Translations under genes and position numbers: made by a program
Assembly: GCA_012845835.1 (NCBI GenBank)
Contig: JABAKD010000014.1
Span: 12,028,744-12,092,743, forward strand
Reading direction: 5' to 3'
DNA from: Undaria pinnatifida
Lineage: Eukaryota > Sar > Phaeophyceae > Laminariales > Alariaceae
Length of the DNA: 64,000 nucleotides
Shown here: piece after piece, positions 11,386 to 24,300 of the stretch
Layout: every line of letters begins with the position of its first letter
Position numbering within the stretch: position 1 is the stretch's first letter
Notes under the pieces: generated by a model
What the model was told of the DNA's origin: nothing
Databases searched by the model: none
The model's input: only the letters and a program-made list of their open reading frames with translations

Positions 11386-12009
11386 CATTAAAACCATATA
11401 CACGTCTACATACGAAACCCAAGGTAAAAAAATGAAACCGATGTACCCTGGATTCTACGTTGAGGTCCCTACGACTCGGGAACATTGCATAGTCTACATA
11501 CGTCTTTGCACACACCTAAAATACGTCAAAACTGCTGTTTGTTGCCAAATAACAGGTTCATCAAGAACGCAAAAACAAACAGAACAAGAGACGAGGTAAT
11601 CGTAGCAGTGCCCATCATTATAGCACATCACCTCCTTTGCAATTGGTTTTGGGCATCAGCGAACTGGGTCCAACGCATGCCCGTAGTGTTTTAGGTGGAG
11701 TGAGGAGTGGTAGTAAAAATGAAGTGCGCTGCTCGATAACCTGTTCCTGACCGTCGGTATACTGAACAATCTTCGGGCCGCGTCTCCTCCGTATCAGGTG
11801 TATGCGGAATTCTACCTGTCGTTTTCAAGCAAGCGGTTGCGTTGACATATACAACCTGGCTTGATGGAAAGGAAGGCAACACCACTCAGCGATCATCTAC
11901 TACACGCCAGGGCATGTTTTCATGACCAACACTAACAAGAGCAGCAGACATGGACGCGACATCTACAGGACCACAACATTTTCGACGACAGTGGGGAGAA
12001 AACAGGACG

Positions 12010-12910
12010 TATAACCGTACACTAGATAATAACAATGTGAAAAAGAAGTATAGACAGTTATGTTAACACGGCGGTAGACCACAATACCAATCTCGTGCCT
12101 CCGGCCGTTTGCATGATCGCCTGACAACCTATACCAAACGCAGTAGCATATGCCTGACAAAGTAAAGTCGCGCTCGCGTTCAATAGTGGTGACGTCGCAT
12201 GACCACGTCACCTCGCTTGGTGTATTTGTAAGATGTATCTCCGTCTTAGAGTTGGCGACCTCAGAGCCCCATATCGGCACGGCAAAAATCATAGGCGTAA
12301 AATCGTATATGTGAGACAATAATAATGTGAAAAGGAGGTACAGACAGATATGTTAAAATTGCGGTAAACCGCACTACCAACTTATTACGTAGGGTATTCC
12401 GTACATACCGTCTGCATGATCGCCTTTCAACCTATGCCAAGCGAAGTATGACTAACGAAGTAACGTAATTGAGCGCGTGTACACTACGCGTTCCTTTCAA
12501 AACATTAACGATTCGCATCTCTGTTTCGTTTTCAATGGCAGTGACATTGCATGACCACATTACCTCGTCTGTTGTATTTGGCAATATGTATCTCGTTCTT
12601 ATAATTAGCGATGTCAGAAAATAATGGTATCTACATGATGATTGTACCTATCGATTGAATTATTATTTTTCTTTATCCATGTACAATAACGAATTGTGAA
12701 GCTTTTAACACGTGTTTACTACATCTAAGAACTGGGTTGCATACTACCTGTAACATCAAACGTTGTATTAAAATAAACATTACCAGGCGGGTGAAAAAAA
12801 GGGGTGTCTTCTTGCTGCAACCGTCAGATTCGTCCCTTTAAGGGTTTATAGTTTCCCCACATATTGAAATGCTCGCCCCTCCCTCCCCCCCCCTATCCCT
12901 CTTGTTCAAA
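12010..12910 (-). repeat. Inverted partner of 3540-4260, with internal 290-bp tandem duplication
   Basis: AATGTGAAAA followed by a GTA(T/C)AGACAG block and GCGGTA(G/A)ACC occurs at 12034 and 12324, a 290-bp spacing, so the left part is duplicated in tandem. The right part (TAGCGATGTCAG, CTGGGTTGCAT, TAAACATTACC, then GGGTTTATAGTTTCC and a C-rich run) is the reverse complement of 3540-4260. Confidence 0.65.
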
Positions 12911-12917
12911 CACTCTA

Positions 12918-13420
12918 AAGGTGTCGTGGTGCCGGAAGGTGGGAGGGAAAGGACGCAGGGGTATCAGCTTCTCTTGGAGACAGCACCGGTTCTTCTTTAT
13001 AGATTTCTCATTATTGGCGTTGAGCTATGAGAAGCTCGAGGAGACAGGAAAGTAGAAGAGGAGGAGAAGGAGGAGAAGGAGGAGGAGTAAGAGTGAGAGC
13101 ACGGGGGTGGCGAGAAGCTCACAGAGTTGGCTTCACCCCAGCATTGCTGCTGTGCTGTCTTCCTTTACCTATGGAACGTACAAGGAACGTTCACCTAGAT
13201 GTTTTATATTCCCATGAGCGCCTAACGCGCTTACTTCTATCTATCTTGTCTAGAGGAAGAACGTTCGGTTACCGAGAACGCTCTTGTGGTATTAGCTAGC
13301 TAGATTCTACGGCTCATCCGGTTCACTTAGAATATTCCGTTCATGAGAATGTTCTTATGGTCAATAGGCCATGACTCTGCGAACTATCTTACCGGATCTA
13401 TTGCCAGATATACTGACACT
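12918..13420. repeat. ~510-bp dispersed repeat, copy 1 (pair with 27079-27591)
   Basis: From AAGGTGTCGTGGTGCCGG to ATATACTGACACT this matches 27079-27591 almost throughout, including the purine tract with repeated AGGAGGAGAAGG and the GGAACGTACAAGGAACGTTC block. Both copies sit in or beside family A sequence. The unit could be read as TG...CA (12922 to 13418), like a solo LTR, but no clean target duplication is present, and the ends also show a weak inverted GTGTC similarity. Element class is unresolved. Confidence 0.75.
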
Positions 13421-16400
13421 TTATTACATCAGCCCACCCTGAATAGTCGTAGATGTAGATCACCTGCCCATCAAAGGATGTCAACAAAACATCCAAAATT
13501 GGAATGGGGATCGAAGATTCGGCTATTCGAAACAAACGGAAATGAGGCTATAGATTCCCCTAAACCTCGTAATAATGAGGCTTAAACGCCTCATTGCAAG
13601 GTATACAACCCTATGATTGAGCTCACAACCGTGAGAGCTCGAGAAAGGGTATGTAGCTACGGTATACCAGTAGCAATCGGCCTACGATAACACGAAGGGC
13701 GCGGCCATTGAGCGCAAGAATGCGAAGGGTGCCATAGAAGAAGGTATAGACGCGGAAACCAAGTCAGAAGAGAATAAGGGAACACGTGTCACGCTGTGAA
13801 GGCCAGACAATTTTACGGCTTGAAGCGTAAATCCGAAGGGGCGGGCGGTCGGCCCATTTGCCGGAAGATAATAGAGAAATCAAGGAACACCTGCCTAACA
13901 GAACATCAGAGTCCGCTACGTTGGACATGGACAGCTGACGTGGGGATATCGGTTGGACGGGCACGAAGAGAAACAACCAAGACGCGAAGAAGTACGCAAG
14001 CGTCGGGCCATTAATCGAAAGGCAGAAGAGAAAGAGCCTGAAACAAGAGAAAACAAAGAACAGTGCCCAAAATAATGTCAGGGCCCGCAAGGTTGGACCT
14101 GGAAGGCTGACGTGGGACCATTGGTCGAAAGGCAAAACTATATAAAAAAAAAGTACGCTGAGGTGTAACGGAAACACAGGGGCCGTAATGTGGGACCTTG
14201 GAGGCTAGCATAAGGCCCTTGGTCGAACTGTAGAACGGGAAACCGAGGCGACCAAAACGAATCGCGAAAACGCAGTGAGAGACAACACCTAGACAGTGGC
14301 ACAGATAACACCAAAATGGTGGCACTGGAGGCGTGTGTGATACGCCGGAAAGCTTAACCGAGGGGAACAGTAGAGTACCCTTGAAAGCTATCTGGGTACA
14401 GTACCATGAAAACGGGAAGAAATATGTGGTGAGGTCACCTAGCCAAAGCTATACGCAAACAAGGACGAAACTGAAACGTAGACACCAGAAAGACGAAAGC
14501 ACTATCGGAAGCCGGAAAGAGAGTCGACATATGACACCTTGAGAGGCTATCTAATAACGGAAACAATGCCAGCAAACGTAGCGAGGCTATTCAACCATAA
14601 CAAAGCAAGCCGAAAATGGGGTCAACAAGAAGATACTTGTTCAGCTCAAATCAGCGCTGGAAGTGTCTAGCTCCAGAAAGAATGCAGGGAACAAAGACAA
14701 ATATGAAGAAAACCGAAGCTAGGTACTATACGTCGGGAACATGAGGTCGCTAACGCGGAGCAACCCTAGAAAGGTAACCTCGAAAAATGCACGGAAAAAC
14801 GGGAAGAAGGCAAATCGTGTCATAGCAACGTACTGCAGCCTGGAAAAAAGAAGGAGAGTCTATAGAAAGGGACCTTGAAAGGCTTCTTTGAGAAAACGAA
14901 CAACACTAGGTACGTAGGGAAGGAATTTATCCGAAAACGATTTCGCCGAAAACACAACACGAAAGGGGGTCAACTTGGAATGCCTAAATGGGCTGCGAAG
15001 CCTAACAGGGGTCAAAACATGGGACCGATGCGACAAGCACGCCAACAAGCCAAGAGCAAAACGGGAGCCACGAGGGGACGGCCTGTGGACTGCATAGTCA
15101 GGACGGGCTGTAAACCCATGATTAAGGCCGGTGTAGTTAAACCCTATGGACAGGTATGCCGAAAAGAAACAAGAAAAAGTGAAGACCTGTTGGCTTCAAA
15201 GCCAAGACGGGGATCAGCGTCATTGGACCGTAGGGGCATGGGTGCCCAGAGGAAAATGTAAGAAATAGTGGTCCAGGGGAATAGATCCGCTGGCTTCAAA
15301 ACTAGAACGGAGCCCGATAGCAACGGGCTCTTGGGGGGCAGGTACGACCAAACAAAAAAGCACAGGCCAAAGAGAACCGACAGATGGGCTGGAGAGCCAG
15401 CACGGGACCGCTAACGTGGAACCTAAGGGGGGCTCTCAATGTGAAGCCAGTGGTCGACAATATGGGACCATAGACAGTAGCAATAGCTGGAATGCCGTAA
15501 TACCAAGTGGCCGGGGCTAAAGTGCAGCGGCGTCAGTCGTGGGTAGAAGTACGCCAAGAAGCAAGAGAGGTCCAACAACAAAAGGGAAGTATGCCAAGGG
15601 GCAGGGAAAGTCCAACAGCAACAAGAAAGGAGGTAATGCCTCGCGAAAAACGAAGCGAAATAACGCGGAAAGCACCCATGTTGTCACCAATCGCAAAGGG
15701 CGAGGTGGGAACGACACGACAGAAAACCTCGACATGGTTCGGAAACGCCATGGTTCGTCGGTGTGCACGAAACGTGGGCAGGCTACATCGGCGGTAGAAG
15801 GCGGAAGCAAAACCACAAAGGCGAACTCACGTCGTACTGTAGGAAAGTAGAAAAACTTGGGCACAAGTTCAAGATCACGGCGCTCATGAAGATAACCGAA
15901 AACGATCAAATGCCATACTTTGAATTTGTAATCAGAAGACAGAAGGCATACTACTACGTTCAAACGTTGTTGGGGCCTCAATGATACTCAGACTGTAAGG
16001 GAGTACTTTGGGGAGCCACGAGGCCATATTACTGACGATACTGGTACCTACCAGGTAGAATTATACTGAGACAGTAAGGTTCAAAGCTTATACGCGCACT
16101 AGGCGTTCACAAACAAATTCTCCAAGAAGAAAGGAGAGAAGGCTACTACGGTCGGTCGTTTGCTGCGCACAGCGATAACCACTAAGGAGCAAGCGTGCCC
16201 AGAAATACCAAGAAGAAAGAAAACAAATAATACCCTCGTTGCATGGACGCGAAAGTTGAAGGTAGAGTTTCCGAAAAAGTACGAATGCCAGAGTCGGGAG
16301 AAAATACGTTCCGAAAACGCACACACTGCCGAGAGGAGGGGGTGTACGTTCCCATCCGGCACATAGTGCAGGGGGAAGGAAAAACCAAGATAGAAAAAAC

Positions 16401-16890
16401 AAGCTAACACGATATTATTTTCAAACTCATACCGTGAGAGCGGTAAAACGGGGTCTTAACGCAACGGAGGGCTAAGAAACTCTGCGAACGAGCACGCACA
16501 TGGTGCAAACGATATCTCGGCTGAGAAGGAATCAGACGAAACTGTTACGATGTCGCGGGCTGATACCGTAAGCCGGACAGAAGGAGGGGGCAAGTCACGT
16601 ACAACTCTAATAATGCTAGTGGCGCGCATGCACAGCGTGCAAGCAAAGTTCAGGCTAATAAGGACCAAGCGAAACTACCATGGTTTCGGGGGTTGATACT
16701 ATAAAGAAGCCTGGGGGGGGGGGTCGTGAACAAACGAAGGACCCGAAAATACTAGCAAAAAGTTGACGTCGTGAAACTCTGAAAATGTGGCCTACTATAA
16801 AGCCATTCCTGTTGGAAACTAAGCCACGAAAAATCGGGGAAAACATACGCGAAGCACTTGGATGTCCAATCGAGAAGAGGAGACTTGTGC
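13421..16890 (+). repeat. Purine-rich degenerate tandem DNA
   Basis: The + strand is strongly enriched in A and G for over 3 kb, and phrases such as GGTTGGACNTGGANRGCTGACGTGGG (13918, 14090), GGGACCTTGGAGGCTAGCAT (14200) and GGTCGAAAGGCA recur at roughly 110-170 bp spacing with heavy divergence. Its ORFs (for example 14875-15261 +, 128 codons, very Lys/Arg rich) are what purine-rich DNA produces by chance, and I see no protein family. I read it as an old decayed satellite. Confidence 0.5.
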
Positions 16891-17250
16891 AGGGCGATAC
16901 GACGCAGATAAGGTGGACAACACGCTCCAACAAGCACCTACGGCGTGCGTAGGGCAGAAAACAGAGTAAAGGCTAGAGCACGTACTAGGTATACCACAGT
17001 GGTAACAGAACAAATACGACGCCTCAATAAGCACCTAATGACGTACGTAATGTAAAGAGTTGGGAAAGGGCTAAGACACATATATATATATGCTATAACG
17101 GTAAGAAAACAAATACGACGCCTCAATAAGCACCTATGACTTACGTAGTGCAAAAAGCAGAAGAATAAGTAAGGTGGGCATACCACAGCGGTTTTGGAGA
17201 CAATACGATGCCCGAACATGCACCTATTTCGTACGTAGTGTAGAAAGCAA
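16890..17250 (+). repeat. ~115-bp degenerate tandem repeat, 3-4 copies
   Basis: The block ACAAATACGACGCCTCAATA followed by AGCACCTA and a CGTAYGTAGTGYAAA ending occurs near 17007, 17110 and, more diverged, 17200 (ACAATACGATGCCCGAACAT). A weaker first copy is near 16930. Confidence 0.65.
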
Positions 17251-17464
17251 GAAAAAATCCAAAAAAAAGAAAAAACACACACACACACAGCGGATTCGCG
17301 GACAGAGGAACAAGGGTACGCTGAACCGACGGAAGGAAACGAAAACACGGCAGGTTTGGGCCAAGTTACGAAAACGGGGCAGGTTGAACCGGCACAAACA
17401 GGAAGACGGAATCATCACAAATTTTCGGCCTGGTTACAAAAATGGAGCCAGCTAAATCAGTGGC

Positions 17465-17680
17465 TGGAAGGCCAGGGTAGGACACCGACGCAAGCACGCA
17501 AACATATGTGCTCGTCATGAGTGGAACGGCCCGAAACGTCAGGATAGCACACCGACACAAGTACGCAAACATATGTGCTGGTCAAAAGTGGGACAACCCG
17601 AAAAGTCAGGGTAGCACACCGACTCAATCACGCAAACATACGTGCTGTTTAAAAGTGTGACAACCTGAAAGGTCAAGGCA
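17465..17680 (+). repeat. 67-bp tandem repeat, 3 copies
   Basis: ACCGACNCAANNACGCAAAC followed by ATAYGTGCT begins at 17484, 17551 and 17618, an exact 67-bp period. The units are well conserved compared with the neighbouring 115-bp repeats. Confidence 0.85.
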
Positions 17681-18789
17681 AAGAAGAGGGACCTTGAAAC
17701 TAACTGAACAACAAAATCTAACCCAAAAGATAAAATCAAGAAGCCAGTGCGCACAAAACAAATCCCATGAAAACAAATAACTCAAGAAGGAACTCAAGAA
17801 ACACGGTTAGGGGGAGGGACAACAAGACAAAATGATAAGTGCGACTCAACGCGAAAATACCCTGGCTGCAGATATCCCTGTCGCGTGGCGTTGTAGGCAC
17901 GCCGGTCCGTAGATGATGCTTCGCGAAGATATGCAGTAGACACGCCGTAGGTTGATCCTGGAACCGGATGGTGTAGGGTTTGAAGGAAAATCCGATGGAA
18001 CCTTGCTGATGGTCGTACTAGGCTGTGCTGCAGCGCTACGATCGCGAGACAGTGACGTCGTGGTGTTCGCGGAAGATGTGGTAGGAGCGCTGGAGACGGA
18101 TGATGGTCGAGTAGAACGCGTTGAGAAGCTCCGAGCACGAACCGGTGAGGACGGGTTGTTTGCGGACGATGCGGTTGGAGCTCTTTGACGGAAGAAGATG
18201 AGGCTGCAGTAGCTCAATATGATAGGTTGAAGAAGGTGACGGATCGCGTACGCGGCGGTGAAAGGTGCGTGTTCCACAGCGTACATGTAGACGCAAGCGT
18301 TGACGTTGTAGTAGACCTTGAAAGTGGGCCAGTGGAGATGCCTGCAGTGCTCGTGGTGTTGGAGTTAGCATTTAATGCAGCGAGGATGACGGCGTGGTTG
18401 CTGGAATAGGCTGTAGAGAAGGTGCGAGGTTGCCGACGATGACGATGACGGCGGGGCGGTTGATAGCGGACTGAAGGAGGAGACCTACCGGCGCGGAGGC
18501 TGCAGGACTCGGCGATATATGTCCCAGCTGGTCGGCGCCGACGGTGCGAGGACGCCGGAGTTGGTGGTAGTGGCCATGAAGAGGGCGCCTTGCCGCTGGT
18601 GGCGGTTTGAAGCGGTAGGCCCATCGGTGAATGGCTGCGGAAGTAGGTGAAATAATTCCCAGATTGTCGGAATAGATGGTGGCGACGACGCCGGGGCCGG
18701 CGGTAGTGGCCAAAAAAGAAAAGGTTGTCTTGACGTTGGTAGTGGCTTGAAGGAGAAAGACATCGAATGAAGAAGTTGCGGAAGACGGA

Positions 18790-19190
18790 GGTGAAGCCCA
18801 GGTGAAAAGGTGGAGCTCTGACGAAGGTGGAGCTCTGGTCGCGAAGCTCAGGTGACGACAGGTGACGACAAATCTCGGTGCAGGAGAAGCTGTGGTCGCG
18901 AAGCGCAGGTGACGACGAAGCTCTGTCAAAGATGTATCTCTGAAAAAGGTGGATCTCCGGTCTTGAAACTCGGGTGACGACGAACCTCTGGTGAAAGGTG
19001 GAATCCGGTGTACGTGGAGCTCCGGTCGCGAAGCTCAGGTGACGGCGAAGCTCTGGTGAAGATGGAGCTCTAGTCGCAAAGCTCAGGTGACGACGAAGCT
19101 CTGGTGAAAGGTGAAACTCCGGTGGAGGTGGAGCTCTGGTCGCGAAGTGCAGGTGACGACGAAGCTGAGGTGACGATGGAGCTTTGGTGG
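18790..19190 (+). repeat. GAAGCTCTGGT...GGTGACGACGAAG minisatellite
   Basis: Phrases GGTGGAGCTCTGGTCGCGAAG and CTCAGGTGACGACGAAGCTC alternate repeatedly with variable spacing of roughly 50-60 bp and point divergence. This minisatellite generates the repeated RRHLSFATRAPSSPEL-like stretch of the minus-strand ORF across it. Confidence 0.7.
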
Positions 19191-19604
19191 CGGTGTTCGC
19201 GCGGCAGTGGGGGGGGGTCGATGATCTTGGAAGTGTAGCCACAGGTACTGGCGAGAAAAAACGTAGTCGTAACGGCAGTCCACAGTTTCCAGCGGCGGCT
19301 GGGGAGCGATGACGACTCCGGGAAAATAATGGTCCGACGAAGGATGAGGAGGGCCAAAAAGGGATGCGCAAATGGTGGGCGCTGGGGAATACGAATGACG
19401 GCCTGAAAGCCAATCCAGGATGAGCGCCAGCGTCCTCGGCACCTTTCTCGGAGCTGGCTCGCGAACCGGAGGTGATGTCATGGGCCGAAATAGACCCGAC
19501 GGAGGTTTTGGGGGGGAGAAGGGGTCGGATTTTTGGTATGTTCCGCAACGGTGAGTTGCCGAAAGTATTTCCAGCGAAACGTGGTGGTGCATGGGGCAGG
19601 AGGG

Positions 19605-20110
19605 ATGGGGTTAGAGCCCACTCAAGTCAATGCCTAACAGAAACGGTGCACGGCTTGCGCGTCGCCGGTGGATGGGGGCGGATAGTGATGGTGGGTCGAA
19701 AGGGAGGGGGGAATAGCCCACCCACACCGATACCCGGGATGGGATGCTGACATCTTTCGACGTGGGCAGCGAAGAGGCCGTGGAAAGGCCCGATTTCTGG
19801 CTAAAAAGGTCCCATACGTACCAGGCTCGGGAGGTTCATGAGCCAGAGGCAAAAAAAGATAACAAACTCGGAAAAAGAGGGCGGTGGAATGGTAGAGGTG
19901 GGTCGTAGAGGAGAGGTAGCGAGCCCACCCAAACCGATAGTCGGTTCGAAACGCTCATACCCGGAAAAAAAATCTAGCTCCAAGTCAGAAAATGGGAGCG
20001 GCGGGATGTGGCGGTGGGTTGGGAGGGACGGGGGAACGAGCCCACCCAAGCCGATGCTCGGCTCGGAGAGGTCACAACCGGAAAGGAACAAAACCACAGG
20101 TTTAGATGGT
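19605..20110 (+). repeat. ~118-bp tandem repeat with AGCCCACCCAARCCGAT landmark
   Basis: GAGCCCACCCAAACCGAT (about 19920) and GAGCCCACCCAAGCCGAT (about 20038) are 118 bp apart, each followed by a GGTTCGAAACGCTC or GGCTCGGAGAGGTC block and preceded by GTGGGT(C/T)G. More diverged copies lie near 19610 and 19712. Confidence 0.65.
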
Positions 20111-23100
20111 AAACCTATAGGAATGTTAGGGTAGGGGGGGTGGCGACAGTGGCGTCACAGAGGTGCCTTCAGGGACGGGGAGGGGTTGCCTAGGGTCAGG
20201 TGGTGAACCCACAGGGTCGTTGAGGCAAAAGGGGGGTGGCGGTATTGGTGTCGGATGGGGATTCGCGACCGTTGGGTTGGAGGGGAACTGTTTGGTGTTC
20301 ACTGGCAACGGAAAAAGAATCAGTCGATGATCGTTCGTGGTTGTGTCGTCGAGGAAAGCTGAACGGCCGTTGGTGCCAAGGATCCAGTTAATGGTGGGGT
20401 AGCTAAAGAGCTGGGTCGGGAGCGATAAACCGCGGGTTTGTTGTGGTCGGGGGAACCCAGGGCACGCTGGTGGGTAAACGGAAAAGTTGGCCGGGAGGTT
20501 CCGTTGGTGGCTTGATATATTCGGGATGGTTTGGGCCAGGGTAGCCGTGAAAAGGGGGCGGTAGGGGGTCCACCGTTTGTCGAAATGAGAACTAACCAGA
20601 CCTTGAGCGGGAGGGCGGTTGCTTCCTCCAGAGGGTCGGCGGAGACCGGAGCAAGGCGGCTCTGTGGTAACACGTCGGGGTGGAGAACGGCTTGGGGATT
20701 CGGCAGGTGCGCTTCGGTGGCAATGGAGGGGGCCGGGACAGAGGTTTTCAGTGGAAACCGGTCGCGTTGAAGGGGGGGGCGCAGCAGAGTTGTTTTGTCG
20801 CGTTGGAACGTGTCGGAACGAGGTCGGTAGTAAGAGGGTTCGGTGAGAAATGCCGAGTCAAAAGGGGATGACTCGTTTGCAACGCGGCGGGTTAGGAGAA
20901 AAAGGCGGGTGCCAACCGAATAAAGCGGTTATTGCTTCTGCCTATGATTGGGATTGCCCGTCTCGGGTGTACCGTTGCCGAAGCAAGAGATACGAACTGG
21001 GAGGGCGGTGGTAGATGTCGAGGATCGTTGGGTGGTGGTGGTAGGGGAATATTTTCCGGCGTTTGTCGGCCTCATAACCATTGTCCCAGGTAGGTAATGA
21101 AGGAGCTCCGGCGTTTGTTGGCCTCGGAAACAATGTCCATGGCTGATCGTAGGAACGGTTCCGATACTTGGTCGAAGCCGGGAGAGCTGAGGGGTCGTGG
21201 TGTCGCTCAAAATGTCGGTGTCGGGCGATGTCGGAAACTACTCCATACGGTGATGAGAGAAACCGTAGAGGAAGAATCCGAAAGGGTGGCACTGCTAAAG
21301 GTTGAACATCCTAGAAGAGGTAGATCGGTGTAGGCTGGCTGCGGTGAGCCGCCAAGCAGTGGTCAGTTGCGGCTGTCTGCAAGACTGTCGCGTAGCGATG
21401 GCGAGGGTGCAGCTGGCTGATCTAAAAAAAGAGCCGGCTAGGTCCACGTGATCGCAAAGGGAGTTTCGGTATTGTATCACCGAGGCTCTGGGAGGGTCTC
21501 CGTGGGTTGCGTTTGAAGGAGCGGGGCGAAGATACCCTGGGGGTCCTGTCTCCAAGATATTGTTGGATGGGCAGGATAGAACTCGCTAGGAAATGCCGCA
21601 CCTGTGGTCCGTGTCCACGCAATCCACGAGGGTTGTGGGGAAGACGGGGCAGGGGGCTCAGGGCATGTCCTGGTCAACTATGATCGCGAATCTTCCGTCG
21701 TCATGACGGGACTGTCCCTTGGGCCCAGGGGCAGGGGTGCTGTCAACACTGTGGCAGCGAGTGGGAACCCGTCGCTCGCGGGTCCACCGCTGGCACTTGA
21801 AAAACACGCACATCCTAGGACGAGCGCGGGTGGAGCCGCCGGTAAATAGGCGGGGCGGGCTCAGGATGCGATCGCCCAGAACTGGAAGCAGACGTTTCGT
21901 GCTGTAGTCCGGAACCGCTGGTAGCCGTGGTCTTCGGCAAGTAGCGTTGCTCATCGGTGGAAGGCGTCGAGTGGAGCATCCCAGTAGGGCTCGACGTCTT
22001 GGCCTCCTCGCACCCACACCTCAAGACCATCGCTAGAACAAGGGGATCAGGCTTGGACAAGCGATATCGCATGCATGGGGCTGGGCGGGGGAGGTAGATT
22101 GTTGGGGGGCGGGGGCGTCGGTGGAGCTCGTTCTTGTAAAGTTGAATGTGGAACCTCGTCCCCGCAATTAGATGGTCTGGTGCTGGTAGTGCTGTATCGG
22201 TTCGTCAGCATGTAGCGTCCAGGGATTTTTGCCGCAATGGGTATCGGCCGGTCACGATGTTGCTACCGATGTTGTCGTCGTTGTCGCAGCAGTTGCCCGA
22301 GGAAGAAAGGCGATCATGGCGCTTTCGACAGAAAAAATAGTTGCCGCGGCGTTTGCAACGAGCGGCACTGGTTGTCGCGGGTTATTGCCGGGTGATGGCG
22401 CCGGCTGTATGGTCCGCACGCTTCCGTAAATACCTAAAGTAGAAACCAACATCCTGAAGTATGCCCATACTTGAGTTGAGCGCACCAGAGGCGTAGCGGT
22501 GTTGCTACAGTGGGAGAGTGCCGCCGGCACGATGCAGACGTCAGGGAGAACGCCCGAAAGCCAGCGGAGTGGTACTCGATGGCCAGGTGGTTGATAAGGA
22601 TGTTCGTCGCAGGTTGTCTCCAGTATAGCAATATGTGGTGGTTGCGAGCCACCACTTCTTGCGGTTCGTGAGACAGACGCAAGCGTCGTGGGGGTCACAA
22701 TTCGGGTGGTCGCCACCGCCGTCGCGGCCACTACGGATAGGATGTCGTCTTCGTCGTTGGGCGATTTTGTTGTCGTTGTTACTGCTGTCAATATCGATTG
22801 TGTAGGCGGTAGGCGAAGAAGAATGGGTGGTGTACGTGGTAGTCGGAGAAGAACGGTGGTCTTGATCCGAGCGGTTGGTGATGCGGGGGGGTGCGTGCGG
22901 CGTTTTTGGGGGCTGGTTGGGGAAGGCGTGTGCGGCGGTTTTAAGCCATAGGTTCACGGGGGGTGGGTGCTGGGGCTTGGGGCGTGTTGGGCAATGTGGC
23001 AACAAAGTTGGCTTGGCGGCTCTGTGGCCGTTTTGACAACTGTAGTAGCGGCAGGAGGGGGTTGGAATTTCAAAGAAATAGACCGGACCGGCAGATTACC

Positions 23101-23370
23101 GCAGACGGACCGTCTAACGATGCCGACATGAGTCGTAGTTGAGTAGGCACGACGTAGCCAATAACTGAAAAAATATTTTACCGCAGACAGGGGTGTCTTT
23201 GGGTGTCACCCGGTCGAGACCGTGGGCGCGCCGGATGCAGTTGTGAGCAAGTCCCAGCAAACAAAAGCAGGGGCGATTGCGCGCAGGGGGTTAAGCGCTG
23301 TGATGGGCGGGCGATATTGAACCGTTGTGGTGATAGACGCGGCCGCGTGGGATGGGCATCTATGGGAGCC

Positions 23371-23527
23371 GGGGTTGGGATGTGAGCAGCAACGTGTCAG
23401 TTGGGACGGTAGTCGAGGCTCAGATGGGGGGGGTGGGGCTCAAGGGCCGGGGTTGGGATGTGAGCAGCAACGTGTCGGTCGGGGGGGTAGTCGTGGCTCA
23501 GATAGGGGGGGTGGGGCACAAAGGGCT
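23371..23527 (+). repeat. 78-bp tandem duplication
   Basis: GGGGTTGGGATGTGAGCAGC starts at 23371 and again at 23449, each followed by AACGTGTC and a GTAGTCG(A/T)GGCTCAGAT block and a G-run. Two nearly identical copies. Confidence 0.85.
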
Positions 23528-24300
23528 GCAGTCGCGGTGGGTTGATATTCGGTAACCACCGCGGCACTAGCCTGATGGGTGCCGCTTCGGCGATACACGC
23601 TGTGGTACTCATCGCTGTACTTGCGGCGTTGTTGCGCTCCCCCACGGGAAAAAAATAACCTCTTGCCCTCAGGCGCTAAACAAAAATCGCAGTCACACCA
23701 GGTGGGCGCCTCTCGTTGAGGCATCCGTCCTCCTAGTCTCGGCGTGTAAGGTGGCCGTACCAAACGTCGAGGGATCCGGTTTGACTGATATAGGTCGGGG
23801 TCAGTGGCGGTGGTGGAAATGACGTCAACGACCTCGGCTGCAAAAATGCGCTCCGGGCATTATTTCGACTTTATTGAACAGAATGCCAAGGTCCTTCACC
23901 GTAACTGTCCCACCCATGGCAACAGCAGGAGAAGAACGCGAAGCACACTGTTCATTGTGAGGGTTGCGGGGTTGGGTCCTGGTCGGTGCGGGATTTACCG
24001 CGAGGGTTGGGGGGTGGTCCATGTTGGTCCGGAATGGATGGGAAGTGAGGAGATTTGGTATCGCACGCACCGGAGTAGAGAGGCAGGATGCCGTACAAGT
24101 AGTTTTCGAACGTCACCAAGAAGACCGGAGGGTGATAGATGACTGTAGATATTCCCGGGGGAGGAGCGTGGTGCTCGGGAGATGGTTAGAACCACCGAGC
24201 TATCCAGTCGTAAACAAAGCAAAATCAGACCTTACAACACGGAAAATATGTGTACCTGTTGTACCCGTCGATAACCTAAGCTATGTCTGAGGTTTTCCGA

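Larger units (their letters stand above)
17800..24300 (+). other. GC-rich, G/T-biased + strand block with minisatellites and no identified gene
   Basis: For about 6.5 kb the + strand is dominated by G and T. Long ORFs on the minus strand, the largest 18214-19548 (444 codons), are rich in Pro, Ser, Arg and Thr. The middle of that ORF is a translated minisatellite, it shows no domain, and good ORFs overlap it in other frames, so I do not call it a gene. ORFs at 21.3-22.8 kb (-) could be remnants of an old element but carry no motif I can name. Confidence 0.45.

Noticed and set aside
10592-11515. Minus-strand ORFs of 125-152 codons
   Set aside because: They read through the 100-bp tandem units, with a repeated VFLNTFYFVFAWLL-type peptide, and the period of 100 shifts frame between units.
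14875-15261. 128-codon Lys/Arg-rich ORF as a ribosomal-type basic protein
   Set aside because: It lies in a purine-rich degenerate repeat where such frames are expected. No ribosomal protein motif is present.
18214-19548. 444-codon minus-strand ORF as a gene
   Set aside because: Its middle is a translated ~50-60 bp minisatellite, composition is extreme (Pro, Ser, Arg, Thr), no domain is visible and other frames over the same stretch are also open.
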